From Rhea pennata (taxonomy: Eukaryota > Chordata > Aves > Rheiformes > Rheidae): a DNA stretch of 64,000 nt. Positions 13,351 to 24,437 of this stretch are shown here, piece by piece (the first letter of the stretch is position 1; every line of letters begins with the position of its first letter). The notes beneath the pieces are model-generated. The model saw nothing but the letters and a program-made list of their open reading frames with translations. It ran no database searches and was not told where the DNA came from. The stretch is taken from contig NC_084663.1 of the NCBI RefSeq assembly GCF_028389875.1, positions 171,966,301 through 172,030,300 of the forward strand, read 5' to 3'. The position numbers and the translations under genes were made by a program.

Positions 13351-15088
13351 CGGACATTTTTATTTAAAAAGTGTCATATTAATATATTACCATCAGATTT
13401 TAAAGTTTTCTAAATGAAAGACTTAACTAATTCAAATCTGAATTATCTAGAGTGAGCTTTGTGGCCAAGTCCTAAATAAAACATGCAAAATTTAGACTGA
13501 GTTGTACAGCTTCTACCAAAACGATGTTTAAAAACATCCAGTAGAAAACTGAAATTTGACATCTGAATGCCAGTCTCCTACCAGAAAGTGTATCAAGAAA
13601 ACTTTCCCACATAAGATATTTGGCCAGCTATATTTGATGACAGAAGATAAGGATGTGCCACGGTGGATCCATGTTCTGCAAAGTTTTAGGCAAAAAGGCT
13701 CAGAAAAGTAATTTTAGTGGTAGCATTTTACCTTCTCCACCCTCTCTGCTTTTTTTAGTATTTTTCTTGTTTCTCCCTTCTTACCTTTATCATCTACTTT
13801 ATTGGTTTACATATTAACATACATCTGTATGCTAATAATCTCCATTGTAAAGAGGCTCTCCTTCACCTTGTGTTGGCTATCTTGGTACAAGTGGAATTAA
13901 TACCTTCTGATATATTAAATAAGTTATATTATATAGTGCTGCTATAGTAGAATTCATTAAAGGAGAGATGGAAAGATAGTTGAATATGGAATTGTCAGAA
14001 GGACATGTTGGGCCTAAATGAACCAAGAAAGTAAGTGGTTTGGGAAAAAAACCCAACAAACTATTAAGAGGGTTAGGGTACTTTTTACCCTAGATGATCC
14101 CCAATTTCCTTGTTAAAATCCCGGTATATAGTTTTCTGAATGTGTACAGTCTAACTTAAGATAGCCTATATATGAACAGTCTTATGCTCTTGTATGAAAA
14201 GCAAACAAAAGCTTACTAAAAATGTGCCAAAGCTGAGGAACTTCTTGTGAATAAGATGTTTTGTGCTAATTTTCATCCAGTACTCAAACTGGGAGAACTG
14301 GAAGGGAATAGCAACAGCTCTGCATGAACAAAATGAATGACCAGTTAATAAAGAATAAATAAATAAAATCTAAAACATAGAATAATAATGGTATTTTATT
14401 TTAAATCCTATTAGCCCAATAGCTGCCTTCTCTATCCTGTGGTTTGACCATAGCCCTCAGGCCTTCAGTGTGACAGTAAGTTTCCCAGCCACAGAGCAGA
14501 GCTGAACTTCCACCTTATTACCAGGATTCACAGAGACACACACGGTCTTAAAAAAGAGCCACATCAGGAAGTGGAAGGTAGGGTTCCCGCAATCCACTAC
14601 TCCCCACCAGAGACATTGACTCTTATTCTGAATTTACTGTCTGTCAAATGGAAACTTCTATTTATTAGAACTTTGCCTTGCTACTAGGCATACATTCGGT
14701 TCTTTTGAGCAACAAACTGTTCTGATGTCAAGGTTGCATATACACTGTACAAAACTCATTCAACTTCCCACTGTCTCAGGGTTTCTTAGGACTTCCACCC
14801 CAATGTATGATTCTACATTCGCTTTCAGCCAACTGAGTCACAAATGTGAGATTCCTCAAGGAGAAAGATACTGCAGCCAACAACGCATCTCTTAAAATGC
14901 CTGGTAGAGCCTCATTGGAAGATCTGTTGTCAGTCTGTAAGGTTCCCTTCTCTTCTCACTAGATGCAAACCATTTTACATGCTGGGATTCAGCTAAAAGG
15001 CAGGGAGCCCCCATTTATGGAGATCTGGCCTTTCTTTGGGTTTGCTTCTGCAAAGCACTGATTACTTCCATCTCCCCTGAGAACTCAA

Positions 15089-15091
<3 letters not shown>

Positions 15092-15126
<35 letters not shown>
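15092..15126. repeat. Poly(A) tract, 35 nt
   Basis: A35 run in intron 3. Confidence 0.95.
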
Positions 15127-15128
<2 letters not shown>

Positions 15129-15501
15129 CTGTAACTTTTGATTTACTTCATTTCATGAGACTGCAATATTTGCCTCAGTCTTTCTCTTTTTGACCATTTT
15201 ACTACTAAAATGTGAGCACTATATGAAAGAAAACAGTCAAGCTTTAAAAAGCAACATAATAAAAAGCATACAGATAGAAATAATGTGATTGTCCTCCATT
15301 ACTACTACTACTAATAAGCTTTTAGGGGAAAAAAATCATTTATTCTAGAGAAAATATTTGAAATTTTCCCCCCGTTAGTAGAAACTTGGGAAGAACACCT
15401 GGCAAGGGGAATAACAAAAAGAAGGAAACATTCAGAAACCTGAGAAGGTCACTTAGCCCATAAAATCAGAAAGGATGCAATGTAGGAGTAGGGATTGCTC
15501 T

Positions 15502-15657
15502 TTAACGCACCTCAGAAATGTTGAAAAGTCTGACATTGCCTTTCAGTACCTGAGGGCAGCTGTATCGCTCTGGGAGATAGAGCACATCATTTAATTTGCG
15601 ATTGTCTAGATATAGCTTGAGCTGTTCCAGAACAAGTATAATCAGGATTTCCTCCAT
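15502..15657 (-). pseudogene. Short frame with SCAN/Gag-capsid-like motif, probable retroelement relic
   Basis: A 51-codon minus-strand frame from ATG to TAA. It begins M-E-E-I-L-I-I-L-V-L-E-Q-L-K-L-Y-L. The E-x-I-L-x-x-L-V-L-E-Q-x-L pattern resembles the centre of the SCAN domain (E-Q-I-L-E-L-L-V-L-E-Q-F-L), which derives from the capsid of Gmr1-like Gypsy retroelements. A second frame of the same strand, downstream, reads M-M-C-S-I-S-Q-S-D-T-A-A-L-R-Y, which loosely resembles the following SCAN helices, so a frameshift is possible. No upstream or downstream partner domain is seen. I regard it as a decayed fragment rather than a gene; chance similarity cannot be excluded. Confidence 0.35.
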
Positions 15658-16414
15658 TACAGAAACAAAGCAATTGGGATAAAAATCTACCTAACAAGAT
15701 CTATCAGTGTAGGAGAGGTTTTTTGGTTTGTTTGAGCATATCTCCAAGATATAGGTCTATCTCATTTAAATATGGACTAGAAGCAGATTTTTAAGGCAGG
15801 CTGCACACTCGCTATCTTTGACAGCTAAATTCCAGCCTCCACAGTTCTGACTTTTCATTACACCTACGATGTCCTGCTGAAACAACAAAGGACTAGGAAT
15901 GGCTGCTTTGTACCCACTTTGCCTTCCTACCTTGCTGCACTAGGAAAAATATTATGGACTTCTCAAAAAAGCTGTGGATCTTACCAAGTAAAACTTGGAA
16001 AGAGAAGCAGAAGTCAATTCTGCATTTCCCAGAAATTATTTCAGTGGAAAGTTTTTATACAAATAGCATTCTCTCACCTTAGATGTAGTAATGCTAGGGA
16101 AAGCATTAACTCGGGCTATTAATCAAGCATTCAAGTATCTCCCCTTCAGTGTCCCTCTAGTTAAAAGAAAAAAGAAAAAACTCACTCATGTCTGAGCTCC
16201 CTTCAGGAAACCTAGAACTGCACTGTCTCTGAAACCTGTCGTCTCTTGTTAAAAATCAACTTGGAGCAAGTCTCGTTGCTCCACAACTACAGCTGGAATT
16301 GGTCCTTTGTACCCTGAGGCCTGCACACCCTGTTGCTCAGGGAGCCTGCTCAGGAACTGCACCAGCACTTCCTTGGTGGCTCACCCCGGGTGAGCGGTGG
16401 CAAGCTAGCCTGGG

Positions 16415-16518
16415 ACAGCTGCGGCAGTACCCTTTCCCAGCACACCAGCAGCTCGGCTCTTGAACAGCCCTAGGTTACAGCCTGACCCGTGGCAAACTGG
16501 CAATGATCTGACACTCAC
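16415..16518. repeat. Local duplicated element, copy A
   Basis: About 100 bp, closely similar to 17628-17730 in the same orientation. Shared blocks include CAGCTC(A/G)GCTCTT, AACAGCCCT, GGTTACAGCCTGACCC and TGGCAAACTGGCAATGA. It lies at the end of a GC-rich stretch beginning near 16290. I do not recognise the family; an LTR fragment or uncharacterised interspersed repeat is possible. Confidence 0.75.
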
Positions 16519-17545
16519 CAATATGCAAGGCTTTGAGCTGCAGCAGTTCAGCAAAATATGCTGTGCTGTGGTTAGAGCTGGAATTCCCAGTTGTTATTTC
16601 CTGCTCATTGCAATAAGGATAAAAGAATTTCACATACCGGCCAAGCTGACTTAAGAGCTTGTTATCACCATCAATGGATAGGCCTACGCTGCCCTCTGTC
16701 TCCTGCTACCACTGCTTCCTTGCAGCAACTCAGGCATTTGCCTTATCCCTTTCGGAATCAATTCAGTTTTCTAAACTGTAATATACATATATATGTGCTT
16801 GTTTACAAATATGTATGTATAAGACTGTTAGATCTCACATGAGCAATGGTTGGAACATAGCTGAAAACACCAGGGAAGTGGGACTACATTAATAAGCCAT
16901 TACAAAGATTTCACATTATGGTTGGGCATAGTCTCCCTTCCAAGTAGAGTTAACACAAGCTGCAGCCCAACATTTTTTTGGCCATTCTAAATTAAGTGCA
17001 TCAGGTTACATCAGTTTAAGGTTGATTAGTACTGTACTTAGCATTTTTGGTCACTGAATGCCAAGTTTCACTTAGGTATTTACTCATTAAAACACATTTA
17101 TTTACTTATTTATCACTCCATCATGATTATACCTGAACCATTGTAATTCACATCCAAATTTGCTACACAGCAGTATAATCAAACTAAAGATGAAAGCTAA
17201 AGCTTATTTTCAGTTGTTTAAAACGAGCCTGGAATTTAAGTGATCAGCTAATAAAGAAATCCCTATTAGATTCTATGAGAGCATTAACGCATCACAATTC
17301 TCTACTTCCCCACAAAAAGTGTAGCACACAATATTGTATATAAAACAGAATGCTTCATTATTCAAATAGGCTTTTGTTTCCTGTTTTACTCAAGAATTTT
17401 TTCAAATTACCATGAAGTCAAAGAAACAACATAATGAAGCCATGCTGGAGACTGAACCAAACATGCTGGTTGATCATTTTATTTCTGTGCTGCTGAAAAA
17501 CTAAGTATTTGAAGAGAATATTTGAATAAGGTATTAAGAATATTT

Positions 17546-17547
<2 letters not shown>

Positions 17548-17585
<38 letters not shown>
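17548..17585. repeat. Poly(T) tract, 38 nt
   Basis: T38 run. It could be the minus-strand poly(A) tail of the adjacent element at 17628-17730. Confidence 0.95.
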
Positions 17586-17589
<4 letters not shown>

Positions 17590-17627
17590 CTAATATGGAA
17601 GTCAAATACATTCAAACACAGTCAAAT

Positions 17628-17730
17628 ACAGCTGCAGTGGTACCCCTTCCCAGCGCACCATCAGCTCAGCTCTTTAACAGCCCTGGGTTACAGCCTGACC
17701 CATGTGGCAAACTGGCAATGACTCGGGACT
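17628..17730. repeat. Local duplicated element, copy B
   Basis: Second copy of the element at 16415-16518, about 1.2 kb away and in direct orientation. It starts 42 nt after a T38 run (17548-17585). On the minus strand the element would therefore be followed by a poly(A), as a retroposed sequence would be. The two copies differ by point changes and small indels, so the duplication is not recent. Confidence 0.75.
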
Positions 17731-19881
17731 CAAACTCAGCATGATGAGTCCAGAGGACAATGAACGAGACCGAATGGGAAGAACATGACCATAAGATGTC
17801 TACAGAAAAGATGCACAGGAATTTCAAGACCCACATTCAAGTCAAAGCGCTTATTTATCGTTAAGGGAAAAAAAAAAAAAAAAACAACATACACCACACA
17901 CTTAAATTTAAGTTCATTACAAAAAAGTCCCCCTACTAACAGTATTTGCAAGCCTCATACAGGCCTGGAAAATAGCAAATCAATTTAAGAAATACAGGCA
18001 CTGAATACAGCAGAAACAAAAGCCACAGAAGTATATACAAAACCATGGAGAACACAATCTAGAGGAAGATTTGTGGAAGAATCAACTTATGAATGATGAA
18101 AATATTTCCAAAACATAACACAAGTCTACAAAATAATTTCTTAACAAGCTGTATATCTAGGAGCACTGTAAGCCTTATTCTTCTATACTTCAAAGACAGA
18201 CAAAAAAGCTACCAGCAGAAGCGTGTTACTCTGGGAATTACTTCAAGAGGAACAGTGAATCCTTTCCATCTTGAAATCCCGTGGATTCACAGTATCCCGA
18301 GACTGTTAGGTACCAATACTTTTGTTTCTCCAGATAACCCCCCCACATAGCTTCTAATACACTAAACAGTATGCAGGGATGAGAGCTGGTCTCTTCAAAA
18401 CCTGGTACACTCTTAAGTAAAGGGAAAGAAAACCTTCTCTCCCGTTATAGGCATCATAATCGTGATCTTCTGAAATTAATATATTTATGCAAAATCTTTT
18501 CCATCAGCTAACACAAAACATCACCTCTCCCAATGATTATCTGCAAGTGATATTTTAAGTCAACAATACCACTGGACAATCTTGGTTAACTAGACTCATT
18601 CACCCTTCCTCCCCTTTCTTGAATTTTTGCAGACTTGTAACAAATTGAGGGAATGATAATATACAAGTAAGTGCAAGATATGAACTACACACCTAAGGAA
18701 TACTCCAAATTTTTGTATCTGGAAACAAAATAAAAGCATGTATAAATGGGAGTTTACAAAGTTATGATTCAAGCCACCACAAAAATGAAATCTATTCCAT
18801 GGTTTTCTGGTTTGGATTAATGGCTACTTCAGAGGCCATTTAGGCCATCAGACTAGCAATAGAATAACCATGCTGTCTTCCCCAAGATGATTTTGGTTTA
18901 ATTTGAATTCTTTCCTGGATGCTTTATGGGAAAAGAATGTGCTGCACTCATTATTCCCAAGTCCAAGACCCTGAGCGCTTCTCGGACAAGGGCAACTAAC
19001 GCTTCACACAATCCTTTCATGTGGAAATGCACATTCTGAGCTTGCACAAACACATGGCAAGCTAATCCAACCTTACGGCCATCAGCCAAGTTACCAACAG
19101 AACGCCTTCTTCTCTAGAGAGCCATATTGTTGCCCTGCAAAAGTAGGCATTTTATGCCTTTAAAATGTATAATTAGAAGTATCAGCAGATGTTTTGCATT
19201 TTACTTGCGATATGAAATTAAATATCTTTTCCTCAACATAACGGCTGTATGTTTGCCGTAAGAAGGAATCTTCTACTTGTTACAGGAAATCATGTATATG
19301 TCCCCGTTCACCTTCAGTCCTTTAAAATAAAAGAAACAGTTCTCATCATAGGAGTAAGAGACATTGATGGTGACAAAGATACCCAAAACACACTACTTTC
19401 CCAACAAAAACCGGTAAAGAACATTTGTTTTTTCATGATGCCAAACGGCTACAAAATTTATCCTACAGTCCCTGACCTGCAAGTTTGTCAGCAACACATA
19501 GAATCATTTTATTTTCACAGTAATCTTAAAGGATTTCCTATGTGATTTTTCTTTTGTTCCACAACAATGAGACTTACAACCAAAATATTGTGAAATTCCT
19601 TAACTGAAGTCTAAAGAGATCTACACATGATCTGGGTTATTTTAGTGCAACCTAAGCTTTAATGGGTTTGGGGAGAAGTAAATTCTAGAAATACTTAGGC
19701 TATACAGAATGTTTCTTAGTCTGTCCATTCTCTAGCAGAACGATTTCTGAAGTAGTTTGTGTATGAGGCTGTTTAAGAACAAAAGACAACCATTTAAATA
19801 AAAAGCCAGAACAAAACAAAAAACCCCAAAACACACCACTAGCAAAATTATGCAGGTACTAAATCTGACATTATTACTTAC

Positions 19882-19951
19882 CAAGCCAGCTATTGGAGTT
19901 GATAGGCGATTAATCTTCTTAATGATGCCAGGTTTGATCTTGTTAATCAAA
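19882..19951 (-). CDS. LMO7: LMO7 coding exon 3 (CH domain, middle)
   Basis: Third coding exon, 70 nt, with acceptor CTTTTTAG and a consensus donor GTAAGT. After one base that completes Asp it encodes L-I-N-K-I-K-P-G-I-I-K-K-I-N-R-L-S-T-P-I then A-G-L. The K-K-I-N-R-L-S-T-P-I-A-G-L stretch fits LMO7. The paralogue LIMCH1, as I recall it, has K-K-I-N-R-L-P-T-P-I-A-G-L and L-L-N-A-I-K-P-G, so this exon discriminates between the two. It ends in phase 0 and exon 4 continues with D-N-I-N-V-F. The exon lies 3.2 kb downstream of exon 2. Confidence 0.95.
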
Positions 19952-22900
19952 CTAAAAAGAAGTCACATGAATTCCTGTTATGCAATCAACTTTAAGCATG
20001 AGTATTATTGAGTATTATTATATGAGTTTATTAAGAAATATTTTGCATATATTGCTAATTTATGTGACTTGATCCAAGAAAAAATTGAACATGTAAATCC
20101 AAGTAATACACATTTGTTAATCAGTTTTCCAAAATTCAACAAGCAAACAACAGATTGCAGAAGCAAAAAGTAGGACAAGTCACAAAAATAAAGGTTGCTA
20201 AGAATGACAAAGTGAGAAAAAGAAATTAGAAATGCATGATTAGCTCTAGGAAGAAATGGAGCCATAAGTGCATGCGTGGTAATGTTAATCAGACTCAAGT
20301 TTCCCATCTAAGAATTTTCTGATAAGAGTTCTGATGTAGCAGATACTAAAAATCAAAATATTAATTTTCATTGTGAAAGTTCTGAAATTCCTGTAAGCAC
20401 AGGAATTTGTGTCACTGTCAATCCCAGTATGATGTGCATAACCACCATTTTTATTACATAATGTGCAAAGTAAAATACTTCTGCTGAGATTGCAACTGTA
20501 ATTTTTCTTCACATTATCACTACCCTATGTTTTCTAGGATTCATAATTAAACTAAGATTAGATGGACAAATGCATCACTAGCGATTATACAAACTCGAAC
20601 ACACATCTGGCTGTGCAAAGATGAGGCAACAACGCAAATACACAGGATTCCTCATATCCATATTCTCTGGGTTTCAGTCACTGAGGTAGGGAAAATGTCT
20701 GGTTCATTTAAAATCACACAGAGCACAGGACAAACAGAGAACTAGATTCTCAGGACACCCTGTAGATTCCATCTGCCTAAATACTTTTGTGGATTTTGGA
20801 CTTACTTCCTCAGTTTATTGCTACAAGTCTGTGGGTAGAGAGTCTGGCCATAAAGCATCTTTTTGTCATCTACCCACACCAATGCAAAGTTGAGACCTGG
20901 AGTTTAAAACTGTGTGGGTGAAAAGTAGTGCGCGCGCGCGCGTGTGTGTGTGTGCGCGCGCATGTGTTTTTCTTTCTTTTTTTTTAAACTTAAACAGCAT
21001 ATTTATTTAGAAAAACAAAGAAAAACAATGGCGCTTATGTAAACAAAATTGAATGGAAGATGGATTTCTAAATGCTTTCAGAAAAGGAAAGAATGGCTGC
21101 AGGTCCTGAGATTTCTACATTACAAACTATTTGCTAAACAGAATACTTCTGATGACTTTTGCACAAAAAAAGTAGTTATCTGTTTTGAGTGCAATTCTAA
21201 AAAGAGTGCTTAATATTCCATATGCATCATTTTTATTAGCTTTAATGTACTTTAAAATATGACATAGCATGCAATTAGGATAACTTTAATGGCTTTCTTC
21301 TGCTAATATATGCATAGGAGATCTACTATACTGTAAGATGATTTTTGTCAGCTACTGATCAGCCAACCAGCTAACTTGCACACTTGGTCAGTCAGTGTGC
21401 CAAACAACGCAACTGGGATGCTACAGAAATATGGTGGAAGTATAAATCTGATCTGCTGTAGTTTAAGTCAAACATATCACTTCCAGAGACTCTCCCCCTC
21501 TGGAAGTCAAAGGAGCTATGTCAGCGCTGAACCAGTGTAATAAGCAACACTGGCTCTAGTTTGCCTCTTATTTAAGATTTTGCGCTTTATTTACTTTACA
21601 AAAGCAGATATCTGAAAAACTTTCACATCTTGCTCTTATCTGTTTCCATAAAATTTCTATGAAAATGACTTCTTCTACCTCAAGTATGTCAAATTTAAAA
21701 CGATACAGGGGGATGTCTAAATGATTCAGTTCAAGATAATTAGGCACCTTTTCCTTTAAAGGATGCTGTTTGCCTCCTAAGGCAAACTATTCAGCTGGAG
21801 AAATTACAGAATGTTTTCTTGCATATGGCTATTAATTACATATAAATGTAACTGATTTGCATTTGGCAAATGGAAGCTCATATTCTTTTTGCCAAAGGAA
21901 TGTCAAAAAGAAAGACTGAGGATTAGAAAATAGCATTTCAGTGCCAATTCTTAAAAATCACTATTTAAAAGCCACAGCTGAACATAACACACATGTCCCA
22001 CTAAATATATAGCTAAAGTAGCTCTTCTTAAAGCATAAACTATTTTATTATGACATTCTTACTAGTTAATATTTGATTACATCAGTAATGAAAATACAAT
22101 TTTCCTCTCTATAGCAGCATTTAATCATCAAAATAATTCACCTATGTTATATGAGTGAATCCCTGAAAGATGACTGCAGAAGCACTAGCAGAATAGGCTG
22201 AAAGGAGAGGTGCCCAAGCAAAAGAATAAAGGACAGAACAGACAGAAAAGGTAATAATATCTGCAGAAGGACGGATGCAGGAAGTTTGCTTATTTGCATT
22301 TACTTTGGTCATTTTTCATATATACTAACAAATTAAAAAAAAAACTTCTAAAAGTTAGCTTGGATGAATGTAACTGATCTGAGAGTGACTGAGATTCCAA
22401 GGAATTTTTAATTTTCCCATGGAAATCTCTAATAAAATTTCTCTTTGCGGCATTCAAATGACATTTATACATGCCATTCTGTAAAACCCTGAGGGATTAG
22501 CACTGCTAGCAATCAATTTATACTAATAAGTATAAAACCAGTTACAGATGCATGGAAGAGACCTGACAAGTGGACACTTCACACCTCTGATTCAGTCTGG
22601 CAACCAAACCAGACAAGTCCCATTATTGCAAGCCTGTAAATATATAAGCACAAGGAAGCTTTTTTAAAGAAAATAGCTGACAAAAAGCTGATTTCCCAAT
22701 ACTGTTATTGAAGTTAGTAAAGTCAGTCCAGAAAGTACTGAAACCAAGACTGCATGTGCCCATACAAGTAAGTATATTTCTACATCATGCTGAAATCCAG
22801 TTCATTTATTTTTATCATCTTAAAGTGCTTGTTAAAAAGTGTGTATTTTATAAAGTATGCATATTCCTAAATGACATCTGACATGTCATTTGGATGTAGT

Positions 22901-23170
22901 CACAACTCCTCAGAAGATCAAATAACCTCTCTCATTTTTCATACCGAAGAGGAGTATCAGTAAGCAATATACACATGAAATCATGCATACTATCTTTAAT
23001 TTACAATGTTATAACATTCACTTCTGAAATAAACTTCTTTAACACAAGTACATAGCATACATGATTTAGAGAACAACCATCACAGATAATTTACAGTAAC
23101 TTTTTTTAATAGAGAAAAAAAAAAACAGTGGATGTAATAGGTAACTGAGTGCCTTGTTCACAATACTCAC
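19952..23170 (-). other. LMO7: LMO7 intron 2
   Basis: A 3.2 kb AT-rich intron. It holds the alternating CG/TG tract at 20929-20967. A stretch at about 21230-21900 is rich in homeodomain/POU-like ATTA and TTTGCAT motifs and looks like unique, possibly conserved, non-coding sequence. No exon or recognisable transposon is seen. Confidence 0.8.
20929..20967. repeat. (CG)n(TG)n(CG)n alternating purine-pyrimidine tract
   Basis: 39 nt of uninterrupted purine-pyrimidine alternation: a CG run, a TG run, a second CG run, then CATGTGT. This is classic Z-DNA-prone sequence and a likely microsatellite. Confidence 0.9.
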
Positions 23171-23241
23171 TCACACAACAGGACTCCATTTTCTAGAGCT
23201 GCTCGGAAGTCTTCTGTTCCAAAGCTTTTCCCAGTAACCGT
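23171..23241 (-). CDS. LMO7: LMO7 coding exon 2 (CH domain, first part)
   Basis: Second coding exon, 71 nt, lying between an acceptor ...TTTTATAG and a donor GTGAGT. It encodes T-V-T-G-K-S-F-G-T-E-D-F-R-A-A-L-E-N-G-V followed by L-L-C and the first two bases of an Asp codon. The stretch D-F-R-x-x-L-E-N-G-V-L-L-C-D is the signature of the first half of the CH domain in LMO7 and LIMCH1, which contributes to cytoskeletal binding. The phase-2 donor is completed by the T at the start of exon 3 to give Asp. The donor side reads GTGAGTGAGT, so a second GT lies 4 nt downstream; only the first keeps the frame into exon 3. Intron 1 upstream is 35.2 kb. Confidence 0.93.
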
Positions 23242-24402
23242 CTATAAAAAAATAATAATTGGTAGTTAAAACACACAAACAAAACCAGCCCTAACAAAAG
23301 TATCTAAGCAATAGTATTGCAGATAGGTCATTCCATTCCACACTTGGTTCATACTATCCTCATTCTTATTATGTTAATTTTGAAAGTAGTAAGTTTTCAA
23401 AAAAGTAAAAATTCTTTATGCCTCAAAGTCAAATGCAACATCCGCAAATAGTTTCCTTCAATGTAGATCAGCCTTCAATTAAATTCTACAGGAATACTTA
23501 TTGTTGTTTTCTAATACAATAACCACCAAACTGGAAAGAGTAACAAATTTGAAACAAAGGGCAGGGGAAAGGATGGTTCTCTTCTATTTCACTTTAGAGT
23601 GCGTATACTCAAGGTACACAGCAAGAAGTATTTTAATAGGTTCTCTCTGCCACTTGCACCTACGGCAGTTTGACATGAGTTGTGGTCCTTAAAGGGAAGG
23701 AAAAAAGAAAAGGGGGAAAAAAAAAGGGGGGGAAGCTTAAAACACCCCCAAAACCCTCCAGCATCAACTCCCTCCCTCTGGACAGGGCCCCTCACTGCAG
23801 CAACCCTCTCAAGTCTGAACTCACCTGGATTCTGGATCCCCCTCAAGGACTCATGTCCCTTGGAGCGACCAAATCTGACAGATTTCTTAGGATCAGCTCA
23901 CAGGCGAGAAAGAAATATTTCCAAAACAGTCCAAAAGAGGGTTTTACCCCAGTTTCATGTAGGAATCAAATACTAAGAAGTGCACTTCATGCTGAATTTA
24001 GATGTCTCCAGATTTAGTCACCTGATTGTTATGAACCTCCTTTTGGGGATGCTGGCTGTCCCTAGCACTGCACAGGACTTCAGGTACATAAATTAAAAGT
24101 GCTGGGGAATCTATATGTAACCAGACCAAAGTTATTGCTTACCAAAATTAGGGAAATTAGCGGTGAAAGAATTGAGCTAAGGTTCATGCTTGGTTAATAA
24201 AGAAGCAAGGGAGAGGAGTGAACTCTTAAGACTTGTTATTTTTTTTTTCCTCTAAGTTAGCACCAGAAATCCTAAAACTTAAACAATTAGATTTTACATA
24301 ATTTTATTGGATTAAGAATAACCTAATTTTAAACTTGCTATTGAAAAAAAATAGATATTCCAAAAGACTTTTGGATTTAAAGCTTTAGTCTTGAATTTCA
24401 CC

Positions 24403-24437
24403 AAAAAAAAAAAAAAAAAGAGAGAGAGAGAGAGAGA
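24403..24437. repeat. Poly(A) followed by (GA)n
   Basis: A17 directly followed by about nine GA units. The A-run/GA-repeat pattern recurs at 35208 and 40440. Confidence 0.95.

Larger units (their letters stand above)
2166..19881 (-). other. LMO7: LMO7 intron 3
   Basis: A 17.7 kb intron. It is mostly unique AT-rich sequence with several mononucleotide tracts, including A24 at 3168, G14 at 3796, A30 at 5139, G13 at 6543, C16 at 8845, G20 at 9627, G16 at 13335, A35 at 15092 and T38 at 17548. GC-richer patches without recognised identity lie at about 3350-3600, 7740-8120 and 16290-16520. It also holds a SCAN-like frame (15502-15657) and a duplicated element (16415 and 17628). No LMO7 exon is visible. 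Confidence 0.8.

Noticed and set aside
23589..24017. Frames of 85-111 codons near 23.7-24.0 kb
   Set aside because: Overlapping frames on both strands through a Lys/Gly-rich low-complexity stretch. Although close to LMO7 exon 2, none joins it with proper splice sites.
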